Assembly: GCA_027492545.1 (NCBI GenBank)
Contig: JAPUEL010000088.1
Coordinates: 1 to 38,897, forward strand
DNA length: 38,897 bases
Source: Propionibacteriaceae bacterium
GTDB lineage: Bacteria > Actinomycetota > Actinomycetes > Propionibacteriales > Propionibacteriaceae
Direction: 5' to 3'
Position 1 is the first letter of the stretch; every line of letters starts with the position of its first letter. Shown here one piece after another: positions 8,164 to 16,444 of the stretch. The position numbers were made by a program, and so were the translations under genes. The notes beneath the pieces were generated by a model. The model made no database searches and was not told the origin of the DNA. It saw only the letters and a list, made by a program, of their open reading frames with translations.

Positions 8164-11100
8164 TCAGCGGATGCCCTGGAACGCGAACCTGAACACCAAT
8201 TCGCCCTCAGGCAGCCGGTACTCAGGGTGCGTCATGGCGCCCCAGCTGTCGTCGCCGCCCACGCCGCGACGCATGAGCGCCGGGCGCAGCACCGTCTTCT
8301 GGATCGGGGGCAGGTCCACCGGGTGGGCCGCGTTCTCGATCTCGAACGGCGTCCACGGCAGCGCCGAGAACTCCATTGGCTCGTCGACGGCGTCGAACCT
8401 GAGCCCGGCGCCTCGCGCGTCGGTCACCGTCGCCCAGCGGACACCGGTGTGGCTGCCCGACTCCTGCGGCCGGATGTAGGGCGTGAGCTGTTCGGCCACA
8501 TCCGCCGACCACACGCCGAGTCGCGCTCCGGAGCGTCGGTCCGCGTAGCTCTCCTCCGGCCCGTCGCCGTACCAGGTGAGAGTGTCGAGATCCGGGTCCG
8601 TGACGAGCATGAGCCCGAACTCCGGCATGTCGGTCAGCCCGTCGCCCGGACGCACCGTCAGCGTCACCTGCACGCGACCCTCGCCGTCGACCTGGTACAC
8701 CACGTCGCACTCCCCTGACGGGCTGCTGGGCAGCTCGTAGGTGTAGCGGATTTCGACGGCGTCGCCCACCACCGAAGCCGTGGGACCGGCCTCGCTGGCC
8801 TCGGCGTAGCGGCTTGCCAGCGCCCACTGCCCGTCGCGGAACGGCATGTTCCAGCCGCGCTCGTTCGACGTCGGCGCGTGCCAGAAGTTGGGCTTCGGGA
8901 TGCCGCGCACCAACTCGCGGCCGCCGTCCGAGCTCAGCCCGTACCGGTACGAAACGAGACCGCCGTACAGCTTCGAGAACAGGGCCGTGAAGTGCCGGCC
9001 CCGGACGCCGAAGTTGTGGATCCCGTCGATCAGTTGGGGCGCGTGCCGCGGGGCGGCCGGAGCCGGGTCCCCCGCGACAGTGAACACCGCCTGCTCCCAC
9101 GACACCTCATGCCCCGCTGGAGCCCAGGACGACGCCTGGGGAACTCGGAACGACACCTCGACGGTGTACTCGCCCCCGGCGTCGGGCAGGTCGATCGGCA
9201 GCGGGTAACTGCCTGCCTCCCCCGGCTCCACCGATGTCTCGACGGTGGCCTCCGCCAGCACGCGACCCTCGCGCCCCAGCGTCACCACGCACTCGTAGTT
9301 CGACGTCGGCGTGAACAGCAGCCGGTTCTCCACCTCGAACGAATCGCCCGAGATCTGGATGTTGAGGCCCTGGTAGAGCTTCTTGACCTCCTGCAGCTTC
9401 GGCGACGGCGAGTGGTCGGCGAACACGATGCCGTTGCCGCTGAACTCGGCGTCGTGGGGCGCCTCACCGCAGTCCCCGCCGTAGCCGAAGTACGCGTTGC
9501 CGTGGCGGTCCGTGAGCGCGATGGCCTGGTCCGAGAAGTCCCAGATGAAGCCGCCCTGGTACAGCGGCTCGCGGTAAGCCAGGTCGATGTACTTGTCCAC
9601 GGCCCCGAACGAGTTGCCCATGGTGTGGGCGTACTCGCACAGGATGTACGGCTTGTCCCGGTTGGTGGCGAGGAACTCCTCGATGGCGGCCGCCGGGGTG
9701 TACATGGTGCTGACCACGTCTGTGGTCTCCGGGTAGCGCGGGTCCCAATGGACGCCCTCGTAGTGCACGGGGCGGGTGTCGAGCGCGCGGAAGTGATCCG
9801 CCACGTCCCGCAGGTTGGTGCCGCCGAAGCTCTCGTTGCCGCACGACCACATGACGATGGACGCGTGGTTCTTGTCGCGCTCGAGCATGTTGGACGCCCG
9901 GTCGAGGAGGATGTCGCGCCACTCGGGGAGGTTGCCCGGAACGGCGCCCTCGAGCGGTACGCGGCCGACGACCACGGCGTGCCACATGCCGTGGGCCTCG
10001 AGGTTCATCTCGTCGATGACGTAGAGGCCGTACTCGTCGGTGAGCTCGTAGAGGAACGAGTTGTTGGGGTAGTGGCTGGTGCGCACCGCATTGATGTTGT
10101 GGGCCTTCATGAGGCGGAGATCCGCCTCGGTCTGCTCGCGGCTCATCACCCGCCCCTGAAGCCCGAACTCGTGCCGGTTGACGCCGTTGAACACCACCCG
10201 GCGGCCGTTGATCTTCATCACGCCGTCCTCGATGCCGAAGCGGCGGATGCCCACGCGCTGCGGGATCACCTCGACGACGGCGCCGGTCGTGTCGAGCACC
10301 TCGACGGTCAGGTCGTACAGCTGCGGATCCTCGGCACTCCAGAGGAGCGGAGCCTCGACGGCGACCGCAAGCACCCCGTCGTCGCCCACCGTCAGCGCAC
10401 CGACGCCCGCCAGCCTGGCCCGCACGGAGCCCTCACCCTGAAGCGACACGGCGAGCCGAACCTCAGCCGACGCCAGATCCTCGGCCACCGGCGTGGTGAT
10501 CCGCAGATCCTCGGCGTGCACCCGGGGGCGGCGGTAGAGCATCACGTCACGGAACAGGCCGGAGAACCGGTAGAAGTCCTGGTCCTCGATCCATGCCGCG
10601 CCGCTCCACTTGTACACCTGCGCCGCGAGCTTGTTCTCGCCGTCGACGAGGGCCTCGGTGAGGTCGAACTCCGACGGGGTGAACGCGTCCCCGCCGTAGC
10701 CGACGTAGGCGCCGTTCAGCCACACCGCGATCGTCGACTCGGCCCCCTTGAAGGAGATGCTGACGCGCTCGCCGTCGGCGGGCGGGGTGTCGAGCGTGAA
10801 GTGGGTGACGTAGCTGCCCACCGGGTTGTACTTCTGCGGGATCTGGCCGGGCCAGATGTCCTCGTAGCCGTCCCAGGGGTGCTGGACGTTGGCGTACTGG
10901 GGGCGGTCGTAGCCCTGCAGCTGGATGTGGCCGGGGACGCGGATGTCGTCCCAGGCGTCCGTGTCGTAGTCGAGGGCCTCGAAGCCCTCAGGCGCCAGGG
11001 ACGGGTTCTTGGCGTGGTGGAACTTCCAGTTGCCGTTGAGGCACTGCTCGAAGCTGCTGGTGCCGAACGACGCCTCGTGGGCATCGGCGAACCAGCGGTG

Positions 11101-11172
11101 GTCCGAGTGCGCAGCCAGCCGGTTCTCGGCGAAGTAGGTGGGGTCTGCGATTCTGGTGGGATCGAATGTCAC
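8164..11172 (-). CDS. lacZ: Beta-galactosidase, glycoside hydrolase family 2 (LacZ type)
   Basis: This is a 1002-aa LacZ-type enzyme. Its domains in order are a jelly-roll sugar-binding domain (GNWKFHHAKNP to about residue 220), an immunoglobulin-like domain, a TIM barrel starting near FNGVNRHEFG, and the C-terminal Bgal small-chain domain. The acid/base Glu447 is in WSCGNESFGGTN and the nucleophile Glu513 in LCEYAHTMGNSFG. No signal peptide is present, so it hydrolyses imported beta-galactosides inside the cell. The start is the GTG at 11172: AGGAG lies 7 nt upstream and the GTGA overlap couples it to the permease stop. The frame remains open upstream but runs out of phase through the permease gene. 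Confidence 0.96.
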   Translation of the reverse strand: MTFDPTRIADPTYFAENRLAAHSDHRWFADAHEASFGTSSFEQCLNGNWKFHHAKNPSLAPEGFEALDYDTDAWDDIRVPGHIQLQGYDRPQYANVQHPWDGYEDIWPGQIPQKYNPVGSYVTHFTLDTPPADGERVSISFKGAESTIAVWLNGAYVGYGGDAFTPSEFDLTEALVDGENKLAAQVYKWSGAAWIEDQDFYRFSGLFRDVMLYRRPRVHAEDLRITTPVAEDLASAEVRLAVSLQGEGSVRARLAGVGALTVGDDGVLAVAVEAPLLWSAEDPQLYDLTVEVLDTTGAVVEVIPQRVGIRRFGIEDGVMKINGRRVVFNGVNRHEFGLQGRVMSREQTEADLRLMKAHNINAVRTSHYPNNSFLYELTDEYGLYVIDEMNLEAHGMWHAVVVGRVPLEGAVPGNLPEWRDILLDRASNMLERDKNHASIVMWSCGNESFGGTNLRDVADHFRALDTRPVHYEGVHWDPRYPETTDVVSTMYTPAAAIEEFLATNRDKPYILCEYAHTMGNSFGAVDKYIDLAYREPLYQGGFIWDFSDQAIALTDRHGNAYFGYGGDCGEAPHDAEFSGNGIVFADHSPSPKLQEVKKLYQGLNIQISGDSFEVENRLLFTPTSNYECVVTLGREGRVLAEATVETSVEPGEAGSYPLPIDLPDAGGEYTVEVSFRVPQASSWAPAGHEVSWEQAVFTVAGDPAPAAPRHAPQLIDGIHNFGVRGRHFTALFSKLYGGLVSYRYGLSSDGGRELVRGIPKPNFWHAPTSNERGWNMPFRDGQWALASRYAEASEAGPTASVVGDAVEIRYTYELPSSPSGECDVVYQVDGEGRVQVTLTVRPGDGLTDMPEFGLMLVTDPDLDTLTWYGDGPEESYADRRSGARLGVWSADVAEQLTPYIRPQESGSHTGVRWATVTDARGAGLRFDAVDEPMEFSALPWTPFEIENAAHPVDLPPIQKTVLRPALMRRGVGGDDSWGAMTHPEYRLPEGELVFRFAFQGIR

Positions 11173-11981
11173 TTGATGGCTCCTGTGATGCCCTCGGCGA
11201 AGGCGCGCTGCAGCACGAGGAAAAGCACCATCGTGGGCAGGGACGCCAGGAGAACCGCGAGCATGAGTACTCCGTAGTCGGTGACGTAGCCGGCGCGCAG
11301 GTTGGAGATGAGCATCGGCATGGTCTGGTAACTGTTGTTGACGAGGATCACCTTGGGCCACAGGAAGTTGTTCCATGCCGTCATGAAGGTGATGACGGCC
11401 GCGGCCGCCAGGGTCGACCGCATCGTCGGCAGGAAGATGCGGAAGAAGATGCTGAGCTCGCCCAGCCCGTCGATCCTGGCCGCCTCGATGATCTCGTGCG
11501 GGAAGCTGCGGGAGGCCTGCCGGAACAGCAGCACGAGGAACGGGGTCGCGACGGCCGGCAGGATGACCGCGACCGACGAGTTGACCAGCCCGAAGTCCGC
11601 GAACATCTGGAACAGCGGGATCATGGTCGCGGCGAACGGGATCATCATCGCCAGCAGCAGGAACGCCATGAGGCGGTCCTTGCCGCGGGAGTGGAAGACC
11701 TCGAAGCCGTAGCCGGCGATGGAACACACGATGAGCGCCAGCACGGTGGTGCCCACCGCGTTGAGCGACGAGTACCACATGGCGGAAGCGACGTCCTGCT
11801 GCGCGACGAGGTTGGAGAAGTTTTCGAACAGTGCGGTGCCCGGCAGCAGCCGGGAGTTCAGGACGTCACGGCTGGTGTTCGTGGCCGACACCACCATGAA
11901 GTACAGCGGGAAGACCGAGGCGAGCGCGGTCAGCGTCAGGAAGATGTAGCCCGGCAGCTTGCGGGCCTGCGTCTTAGTCAC
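11169..11981 (-). CDS. Carbohydrate ABC transporter permease (MalG/GanQ type)
   Basis: The 270-aa inner-membrane permease has about six hydrophobic segments, beginning with YIFLTLTALASVFPLYFMVV. The EAA loop EAARIDGLGELSIFFRIFLP is the contact site for the ATPase. The start is GTG at 11981 with GGAG upstream, overlapping the preceding permease by 8 nt, and the stop overlaps the lacZ start by 4 nt. It pairs with the larger MalF-like permease. No ATPase gene is in the cluster, so a shared MsiK-like ATPase encoded elsewhere is expected, as is common in actinobacterial sugar transporters (inference). Confidence 0.95.
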   Translation of the reverse strand: MTKTQARKLPGYIFLTLTALASVFPLYFMVVSATNTSRDVLNSRLLPGTALFENFSNLVAQQDVASAMWYSSLNAVGTTVLALIVCSIAGYGFEVFHSRGKDRLMAFLLLAMMIPFAATMIPLFQMFADFGLVNSSVAVILPAVATPFLVLLFRQASRSFPHEIIEAARIDGLGELSIFFRIFLPTMRSTLAAAAVITFMTAWNNFLWPKVILVNNSYQTMPMLISNLRAGYVTDYGVLMLAVLLASLPTMVLFLVLQRAFAEGITGAIK

Positions 11982-12933
11982 GCTTGTCTCCGATCTTCAT
12001 CTGGACCGCGGCCAGGACGGCGACCATGATCAGGATCACGTAGGACAATGCGGCGCCGTAGCCGAAATTGGGGTTCCGCTGGAACGACACCTCGAAGAGG
12101 TAGTGCGACATGGTCATCGACGTGTACGCCGGACCGCCCTGGGTGAGGTTCCACGACTCGTCGAACAGCTGGATGGTCCCGTTGGTCGACATGATCGCGG
12201 TGAGCAGAATCATGGGCTTGAGCTGCGGGATCGTCACGTACCAGAACGTGGCGAATGAGCCCGCGCCGTCGATCTTGGCCGCCTCGAGTGACGAGTAGTC
12301 GATGTTCTGCAGCGCCGCGAGGTAGAACACCATGTTGTAGCCGGTCCAGCGCCACAGCAGGCCGAGGATGATGACGAAGCGGGCGGTGTCGGTCTGGCCC
12401 AGCCAGTTGATAGGCGAGTCGACGAGGTTCAGCCACAGGAGCACATCGTTGACGAAGCCGTCGTTGGCGAACATCGTGCGGAACACCAGGGAGTAGCTGA
12501 CCAGGGAGACTGCGGCGGGCAGGAAGATGGCGGTGCGCCACAGGCCTTTGAAGCGCAGGTTCTTGTCGTTGAGCAGGTTCGCCAACACGAGCGCGGTGAC
12601 GAGCATGATCGGGACCTGGATCGCCAGATAGATGAACGTGTTGCCGACGGTGAGCTTGAAGATCTCGTCGCTGAACAGCCGCTCGTAGTTGAACCACAGC
12701 GGGTCGGCGAAGTTCAGGCTGGTACCGCGTCCGGTCTTCAGCGACAGGATGAGGGCCTGGAACATCGGGTAGAAGTTCATCCAGAGGATGAGGGCGGCTG
12801 CCGGGACGAGGAAGATCCATCCGGTCAGGTTGCGGCGCTGCTCAAGTCCGAAGCGCCGACGGCGGGAGGCGGGTGTCGGGTCCGCCGCGTCGGGGGCGGT
12901 CCTGGGGACCGTCGCGAATCGTTGTTCTGCCAT
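11974..12933 (-). CDS. Carbohydrate ABC transporter permease (MalF/GanP type)
   Basis: The 319-aa permease has a charged, Arg-rich cytoplasmic N-terminus followed by LTGWIFLVPAAALILWMNF and five further hydrophobic segments. The EAA loop reads EAAKIDGAGSFATFWYVTIPQLKP. The start at 12933 is preceded by AAGGTGG. An upstream in-frame extension of 18 codons lacks a ribosome-binding site and overlaps the inter-gene hairpin, so it was rejected. It follows the solute-binding protein gene after a 71-nt gap holding a strong hairpin, and overlaps the next permease by 8 nt. Confidence 0.95.
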   Translation of the reverse strand: MAEQRFATVPRTAPDAADPTPASRRRRFGLEQRRNLTGWIFLVPAAALILWMNFYPMFQALILSLKTGRGTSLNFADPLWFNYERLFSDEIFKLTVGNTFIYLAIQVPIMLVTALVLANLLNDKNLRFKGLWRTAIFLPAAVSLVSYSLVFRTMFANDGFVNDVLLWLNLVDSPINWLGQTDTARFVIILGLLWRWTGYNMVFYLAALQNIDYSSLEAAKIDGAGSFATFWYVTIPQLKPMILLTAIMSTNGTIQLFDESWNLTQGGPAYTSMTMSHYLFEVSFQRNPNFGYGAALSYVILIMVAVLAAVQMKIGDKRD

Positions 12934-12957
12934 GTAAGGAATCCACCTTCTCGCGCG

Positions 12958-12985
12958 GGTGGGGGCCGGGTGCCCGGCCCCCACC
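12958..12985 (-). terminator. Intra-operon GC hairpin between binding protein and permease genes
   Basis: GGTGGGGGCCGGG is followed after TG by CCCGGCCCCCACC, giving a perfect 13-bp pairing with a minimal loop and no T-run. In this position such hairpins usually act as partial terminators or 3' mRNA stabilisers, so that the binding protein is made in excess over the permeases. Confidence 0.7.
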
Positions 12986-13004
12986 ACGGATGACTAATGA
13001 GGGA

Positions 13005-14303
13005 TCACTGCATCGCGAACTCGACGTTGTCCTGCGCCTCCTGGAGGGCAGTCTCGACGTCGGTTCCGCCCAGGATCTTGGTGACAGCGGCGCTCACGGC
13101 GTCGCGGCCCTCGTAGTAGTAGACGCCGGTGTTGTTGCTCGGCACCTCGGCGGCGAACTCCAGCGCCTGGCTGAAGACCGGCTCGCCTCCGAAGAAGTCC
13201 TGCGGCTCGCCGTAGACGTCGCTCTCACCGGCCGGCAGCCAGTTGGCCAGGGCGCCCGACGACGGGAGGATGGTGTCGTAGAACTCGGTCGACCCGGCGA
13301 ACGTGCTGGCCAGGAAGTCGGCGGCCAGTTCCTTGTCGGCGTTGGAGCTGATGGCCCACGACGACCCGCCGTTGGCGGAGTAGTGGGTGGCGCCGTCGAC
13401 GTCGTCGAGCTTGGGCAGGTTGGTGATGCCCCACTTGCCTGCCTGGTCCTCTGCGGACTGGATGGAGCCCATGATCCACACGCCCTGCATGACGCCGGCG
13501 ACGTTGGAGTTCACGAAGGTCCCGATGAACTCGTCCCACGAGTTGACCTCGACGAAGACGCCCGACTCCACGAGCTGCTGATAGGTCTCGATCGACTTGA
13601 TCAGCGCCTCGTTGCCGACGATGGTCGGGTTGCCCTCGTCGTCGAACAGGCTCGCGCCGGCCGACTGCAGCATCATCATGATGAGATCCGCCGATCCCGC
13701 CATGCCCGAGGCGAGGGGCTTCCCCGTCTTGGCAAGGACGTCCTCGCCCTTCTCGATGAACTCGCTCCAGGTGATGTCGGTGAAGTCGTCGACGGTGTAG
13801 CCGGCCTCCTCAAGGACATCGGTGCGCAGGGCGCTGATCGCGGTGCCGTTGTCGAAGGGCAGGCCGTAGTTGACGCCGTCGACGGTGGAGTAGGCGACGA
13901 CACCCTCGGGGAACTCGCCGAAGTCGACGTCGGAGTCCGAGAAGTCGTTGAAGAGGTCGGGGTAGTTGATGACGTTCTTCTGGAACGCGTTGTTCTGCAT
14001 GAGGAAGATGTCGGGGAGTTCACCGAACTCCTGCGACTGCGCCAGCGTGGTCAGCTTGGTCTGCAGGTCGTCCCAGGGGGTCTCGATGACCTCGACCTCC
14101 ACGTCGGGGTTGTCCTGCTGGTAGATCTTCGCCGCCTCGTTGATGGCGTAGATGTTGAAGGCCGGGTCCCAGGCCCAGACCGTCAGCTTGCCGTCGCCGG
14201 TGTCGCCGCCGTCGGATCCGTTCGAGCCGTTGTCACCGCCGCATGCGGTGAGCGCGAGCGGCACCACCACTGCGAGGGCGGCGATCTTCTTCCACGTCGT
14301 CAT
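13005..14303 (-). CDS. Sugar ABC transporter substrate-binding lipoprotein
   Basis: The 432-aa extracellular solute-binding protein (family 1) starts MTTWKKIAALAVVVPLALTAC. The lipobox LTAC places the lipidated cysteine at residue 21, followed by a Gly/Asn/Asp-rich linker and the mature domain KLTVWAWDPAFN. Internal segments such as GLPFDNGTAISALRTDVLEEAGY and NGGSSWAISSNADKELAADFL are typical of oligosaccharide binders. The start at 14303 has AAGGAAG 6 nt upstream. As first gene of the operon with lacZ at the end, it probably binds galacto-oligosaccharides or lactose. The specificity is inferred from context only. Confidence 0.95.
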   Translation of the reverse strand: MTTWKKIAALAVVVPLALTACGGDNGSNGSDGGDTGDGKLTVWAWDPAFNIYAINEAAKIYQQDNPDVEVEVIETPWDDLQTKLTTLAQSQEFGELPDIFLMQNNAFQKNVINYPDLFNDFSDSDVDFGEFPEGVVAYSTVDGVNYGLPFDNGTAISALRTDVLEEAGYTVDDFTDITWSEFIEKGEDVLAKTGKPLASGMAGSADLIMMMLQSAGASLFDDEGNPTIVGNEALIKSIETYQQLVESGVFVEVNSWDEFIGTFVNSNVAGVMQGVWIMGSIQSAEDQAGKWGITNLPKLDDVDGATHYSANGGSSWAISSNADKELAADFLASTFAGSTEFYDTILPSSGALANWLPAGESDVYGEPQDFFGGEPVFSQALEFAAEVPSNNTGVYYYEGRDAVSAAVTKILGGTDVETALQEAQDNVEFAMQ

Positions 14304-14391
14304 GAGTACTTCCTTAGTCTCGTGTGGCCTGCGCCGAGGCGATGGGTCGGCGCTCCCCGAAGGGGCGTCCTCGCCCCACATCCTGGTAGAT

Positions 14392-14403
14392 GTTTACGTA
14401 AAC
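14392..14403. promoter_or_regulatory. LacI-family operator
   Basis: GTTTACGTAAAC is a perfect 12-bp palindrome with the central CG typical of LacI-family sites. It lies 89 nt upstream of the binding-protein start and 127 nt upstream of the divergent lacI-type gene. Binding by the adjacent regulator would repress the transporter/lacZ operon until a sugar inducer appears. The rest of the 14304-14529 spacer shows no other clear site. Confidence 0.8.
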
Positions 14404-14529
14404 GTAGCACGGCTGCCAGCGAGTTGTCCAGCAGCTCGCATAACGGTCCGGTAACAGTTCATCAGGCGAGGAGCGGCCCGGTTTGCCCCCGTGGTGACGT
14501 CAACATCTTCGAAGGGCTAAGCTACCGCC

Positions 14530-15576
14530 ATGGGCACCGTCTCGGGTCGAGGACGACGAAAGACCGGCCCGTCCATCGAGGACGTGGCACGGTTGGCGGG
14601 CGTGTCCGCCCAGACGGTGTCGCGGGTGTCGACGGGGGCGGAGGCGGTGCGGCCCGAGACCAAGGCCCGCGTGCTCGAAGCCATGGCGCAGCTCGGCTAC
14701 TCGCCCAACCGCGCCGCGCGCGCCCTCCGTAATGGCTCGTTCGGCACCATCGGCCTGCTCGCGCATCGGTACGAACGCACCGGCGAGGTGCTGACCACCC
14801 GCGGCGTCGTCAAGGCGGCCGACGACGAGGGCTACACCGTGACCCTGCTCAGCATCGAGTCCGAGACCGCCGACGCCGCCGACTGGGAGTCGGCCGCGCA
14901 CCGGATCTCCAACCAGGCCATCGACGGGCTCGTGATCATCCGCGCCGAAGAGGCCACGCCCGAGACGCTGACGCTGCCGGCGGGCATGTCCGTGGCGGTG
15001 TCGGATTCGCGGCTGGTCGGCCACTATCCCGCGGTCATGGGGGACCAGTTGCAGGGAAGCCGCGACGCCACCCGGCACCTGTTGAAGCTCGGGCACCGGA
15101 CGGTGCACCACCTCGCGGGCCCCACTGACTCCGAACCGGCACTGATGCGCAGGGGCGCGTGGCAGCGGGCGCTGGAGGCGGCCGGCGTGCGCGCCCCCGA
15201 GGCGTGGATCGGGGACTGGACGCCGCGCTCGGGCTACGAGATCGGCAAGCGGATCGCCGAGGATCCGGATGTGACGGCGGTGTTCGCGGCCAACGACGAG
15301 ATGGCGTTCGGCCTGATCCGGGCTCTGCACGAGGCGGGGCGGCGCGTCCCGGGCGACGTGTCGGTCGTCGGGTTCGATGCCATCGCGCTGAGCGAGTACT
15401 CGTATCCACCCTTGACGACGGTTCGGCACGATTTCCAGCGGATCGGGCAGGAGCTGGTGAAGCTGGTCCTGGCGCAGATCCGCTCACGCGGGGTGAGCTC
15501 CGCGCGCCACGACCGCGTCGTCGTCCCGACCGAGCTCATCGTCCGCGGTACGACCGCCCCGCCGCCCCCCGCCTGA
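14530..15576 (+). CDS. LacI-family transcriptional regulator of the galactoside operon
   Basis: The 348-aa repressor has an N-terminal helix-turn-helix SIEDVARLAGVSAQTVSRVSTG (about residues 17-38). The hinge helix YSPNRAARALRNGS and the periplasmic-binding-protein-like core (IGLLAHRYERTGEV, FAANDEMAFGLIRALHEAG, VSVVGFDAIALSEYSYPPLTTV) follow. The last segment with its Tyr/Pro-rich sugar loop is typical of sugar-responsive members. It is divergent from the ABC/lacZ operon and the operator at 14392 lies between them. The ribosome-binding site is weak. A Pro-rich tail (TAPPPPA) ends the protein. Confidence 0.95.
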   Translation: MGTVSGRGRRKTGPSIEDVARLAGVSAQTVSRVSTGAEAVRPETKARVLEAMAQLGYSPNRAARALRNGSFGTIGLLAHRYERTGEVLTTRGVVKAADDEGYTVTLLSIESETADAADWESAAHRISNQAIDGLVIIRAEEATPETLTLPAGMSVAVSDSRLVGHYPAVMGDQLQGSRDATRHLLKLGHRTVHHLAGPTDSEPALMRRGAWQRALEAAGVRAPEAWIGDWTPRSGYEIGKRIAEDPDVTAVFAANDEMAFGLIRALHEAGRRVPGDVSVVGFDAIALSEYSYPPLTTVRHDFQRIGQELVKLVLAQIRSRGVSSARHDRVVVPTELIVRGTTAPPPPA

Positions 15577-15621
15577 CCCGCGCCGTCGTCACCCCCGCCT
15601 GACCCTCCCCCGGCCCCATCT

Positions 15622-15695
15622 GCACGACACGCCGTCGCAGTGCCGCACCTACCCCGTCGGCGACGTCGAGGTGCGCTTCAGCGGTAGGTTCGTGC
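15622..15695. repeat. 74-bp palindromic element, copy 1
   Basis: The element begins GCACGACACGCCGTCGC and ends GGTAGGTTCGTGC. Outer arms TGCACGA/TCGTGCA pair, and inner ACCTACC pairs with GGTAGGT. It occupies the 15577-15714 spacer upstream of the NYN gene, which otherwise holds nothing recognisable. Its outer motif and its exact length match the copies at 18429, 38582 and 38740. Confidence 0.65.
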
Positions 15696-15714
15696 ACGAA
15701 GAACAGGGGAGATC

Positions 15715-16428
15715 ATGGCCAAAGAGACAACAGACGAGGCACGCCTCGCCGTGCTGATCGACGCCGACAACGCGCGCGCGCAGCACATCAGCCAACTACT
15801 GGTGGAGGTGGCCAGGTTCGGCCGCGCCAGCGTGCGACGCGCCTACGGGGACTGGACATCGACCCAGCTCACGTCCTGGAAGGCAGAGTTGCTCCAACAC
15901 TCGATCCAGCCCATCCAGCAGTTCAGCTACACCACCGGCAAGAACGCCACCGACAGCTCGCTGATCATCGACGCGATGGACCTGCTCCACGCGGGCAACC
16001 TCGACGGGTTCTGCCTCGTCTCGAGCGACAGCGACTTCACCAGGCTCGCAGCCCGCATCCGCGAGGACGGCAAGGTGGTCTACGGCTTCGGCGAGCGCAA
16101 GACGCCGAAGCCGTTCGTGGCCGCGTGCGACACCTTCATCTACGTGGAGAACCTCACAGTGGCCACCACCACGAAGCCAGCGACGGTGGCGCCCCCGCGG
16201 CTGCAGAGCGACCCGTTCCTGGACAACCTGCTGGCAGAGGCTGTCGACGCGGCGGCCGGCGACGACACCTGGGCCAACCTTGGCGCTGTGGGCAGCAACC
16301 TCACCCGCCTGGCCTCGGACTTCGACTCTCGCACGTGGGGCTTCGCGAAGCTCAAGGACCTCTTCGTCGCCCACCCTGACTACGTGGTCCAGTCCAAGCC
16401 GAACGGCGCCTTCGTCCAGGCCAAGTGA
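15715..16428 (+). CDS. NYN-domain ribonuclease-like protein with C-terminal OST-HTH/LOTUS domain
   Basis: The 237-aa protein has an N-terminal NYN (PIN-like) domain, about residues 8-145. Acidic residues are in AVLIDADNA, TDSSLIIDAMDLL and FCLVSSDSDFTRLA, a pattern fitting a metal-dependent RNA nuclease. A linker rich in Thr/Pro leads to a C-terminal domain of about 75 residues (NLLAEAVDAAAGDDTWANLGAV ... FAKLKDLFVAHPDYVVQ). That domain fits OST-HTH/LOTUS, an RNA-binding winged helix. The start has AGGGGAGA 4 nt upstream. The combination suggests RNA processing or decay; the target is unknown. It converges on the next gene with only 16 nt between stops. Confidence 0.88.
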   Translation: MAKETTDEARLAVLIDADNARAQHISQLLVEVARFGRASVRRAYGDWTSTQLTSWKAELLQHSIQPIQQFSYTTGKNATDSSLIIDAMDLLHAGNLDGFCLVSSDSDFTRLAARIREDGKVVYGFGERKTPKPFVAACDTFIYVENLTVATTTKPATVAPPRLQSDPFLDNLLAEAVDAAAGDDTWANLGAVGSNLTRLASDFDSRTWGFAKLKDLFVAHPDYVVQSKPNGAFVQAK

Positions 16429-16444
16429 GCCCGCCGACGACGCG

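Noticed and set aside
8878..11277. Very long plus-strand open frame (799 codons) opposite the beta-galactosidase gene
   Set aside because: It is exactly antisense to lacZ, Arg/Val/His/Leu-rich without any recognisable motif, and arises from high-GC codon use of the real gene.
12873..14732. 619-codon plus-strand frame across the binding-protein gene and into lacI
   Set aside because: Antisense to a lipoprotein with clear signal and lipobox, and out of phase with the LacI helix-turn-helix.
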